This document shows positions 24,206 through 24,977 of a stretch of 24,977 bases of DNA, in pieces. This DNA comes from an uncultured Flavobacteriaceae bacterium (GTDB lineage Bacteria; Bacteroidota; Bacteroidia; Flavobacteriales; Flavobacteriaceae). The position numbers were made by a program, and so were the translations under genes. Each line of letters starts with the position of its first letter. Position 1 is the first letter of the stretch. Location of the stretch: NCBI GenBank assembly GCA_937773465.1, contig CALJVK010000030.1:1-24977 (forward strand). The letters run 5' to 3'. Below the pieces are notes generated by a model, which was given only the letters and a program-made list of their open reading frames with translations, did not search any database and had not been told where the DNA came from.

Positions 24206-24977
24206 ATGAGAGTATTAATTACCGGATCGAATGGACAACTAGGATCAGAAATTAAAGAGTTAGCAACTAACTATAAAAAGTTAGATTTTATTTTTAAGGA
24301 TCTTCCTGAGTTGGATATTTGTAATTTTAATTTATTACAATCATTTATAATAGATAACAATATCAATGCAGTTATTAACTGTGCGGCTTATACTGCTGTA
24401 GACAAAGCTGAAGAGGATGCTGAAATTGCAGAAAAAGTAAATTCAGAAGGAGTTTCAAATCTTGTCAATGCTTTACAAACAGTAAATGGAAAGTTGATTC
24501 ATATCTCAACTGATTATGTGTTTGACGGCAATCATTTTTTACCCTATAAAGAATCAGATCCAGTAAGCCCAATTGGAGTATATGGAGAGACCAAAAGAGC
24601 AGGGGAACTTGCTGTTATCAATAGTGCTATAGATGCGATTGTCATTAGAACGTCATGGTTGTATTCTTCTTATGGAAATAATTTTGTCAAAACAATGTTG
24701 CGTCTTGGAAACGAGAAAGAAAACTTGGGAGTCATTTTTGATCAAGTTGGTACACCTACTTATGCAAGAGATTTGGCTAAAACCTGTTTAGAGATTCTAC
24801 TGTGGTGAATTCAGCAAATATCAGTAAAAATGGAAACCTATATCATTACTCTAATGAAGGTGTTGCTTCTTGGTATGATTTTGCTATTGCAATTATGGAA
24901 TTAGGAGAGAGTAACTGTAAAGTGAAACCAATACAAACCAAAGATTATCCTACCTTGGCAAAAAGACCTCATTTTTC
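24206..24977 (+). pseudogene. rmlD: dTDP-4-dehydrorhamnose reductase, frameshifted and cut by the window edge
   Basis: RmlD is the last step to dTDP-L-rhamnose. It starts MRVLITGSNGQLGSEI, with VINCAAYTAVDKAEEDAE, ISTDYVFDG (the canonical Thr-Asp, unlike the paralogue at 17178), PIGVYGETKRAGE holding Tyr and Lys, and GTPTYARDLAK. At about 24795-24799 one base is missing (TT for TTT would do), which brings a false TGA at 24806-24808. The following frame continues STVVNSANISKNGNLYHYSN, then GVASWYDFAIAIMEL and PTLAKRPHF up to the right edge, which is unmistakably the C-terminal substrate domain. The true end is outside the window. rmlB is not seen between rmlA and rmlD. Confidence 0.83.

Overview
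The window is part of one long surface-polysaccharide (O-antigen or capsule type) gene cluster. Every gene is on the + strand, and the largest gap is about 90 bases. The organism is probably a member of the Bacteroidota, most likely a flavobacterium. The DNA is very AT-rich, starts follow A-rich leaders with almost no Shine-Dalgarno motifs, junctions are ATGA-type, and the protein family mix (DUF1972 transferase, formyltransferase/propeller fusion, FabH/FabG/GNAT cassette, DUF3473-type deacetylase) fits that group. This assignment is inference from composition and families, not a database match. No RNA gene, mobile element, integrase, CRISPR array or origin was found, and no stretch longer than 300 bases lacks a gene.

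Layout. 1-301: the 3' end of a nucleotide-sugar dehydrogenase (a UDP-HexNAc to UDP-HexNAcA enzyme). 391-6079: a nonulosonic (sialic-type) acid module. It holds a GNE-like hydrolysing UDP-GlcNAc 2-epimerase (neuC), a CapD/FlaA1-type SDR, a Neu5Ac-synthase-like neuB, a CMP-sugar synthetase neuA, a Gfo/Idh oxidoreductase and a PtmA-like SDR. 6095-17147: the very AT-rich assembly core. It holds a 'surface carbohydrate biosynthesis' GT-B-like protein, an asparagine-synthase-like amidotransferase without the N-terminal Cys, a formyltransferase fused to a beta-propeller, the Wzx flippase, a second beta-propeller protein, a GT4, the Wzy polymerase and another GT4. 17178-22786: an RmlD-family reductase, a DUF1972 (rhamnosyl-type) GT4, a ketoacyl-ACP synthase III, a FabG-like reductase, a GNAT acyltransferase and a NodB-type deacetylase. 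22783-24977: rmlA, rmlC and rmlD for dTDP-L-rhamnose, with no rmlB in view and rmlD running off the edge.

How it fits together. The genes supply CMP-activated nonulosonate, an amino-uronic acid (possibly amidated), L-rhamnose and an acyl decoration. Several transferases would build the repeat unit on a lipid carrier, Wzx would flip it and Wzy would polymerise it. The initiating phosphosugar transferase and chain-export genes must lie outside the window. The FabH/FabG/GNAT trio suggests that a 3-hydroxyacyl group is made in place and put on an amino sugar.

The last 1.8 kb is abnormal. rmlA, rmlC and rmlD contain at least seven single-base losses, each explicable as a shortened homopolymer, while the preceding 23 kb shows none. 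This looks like poor consensus quality more than true gene decay.
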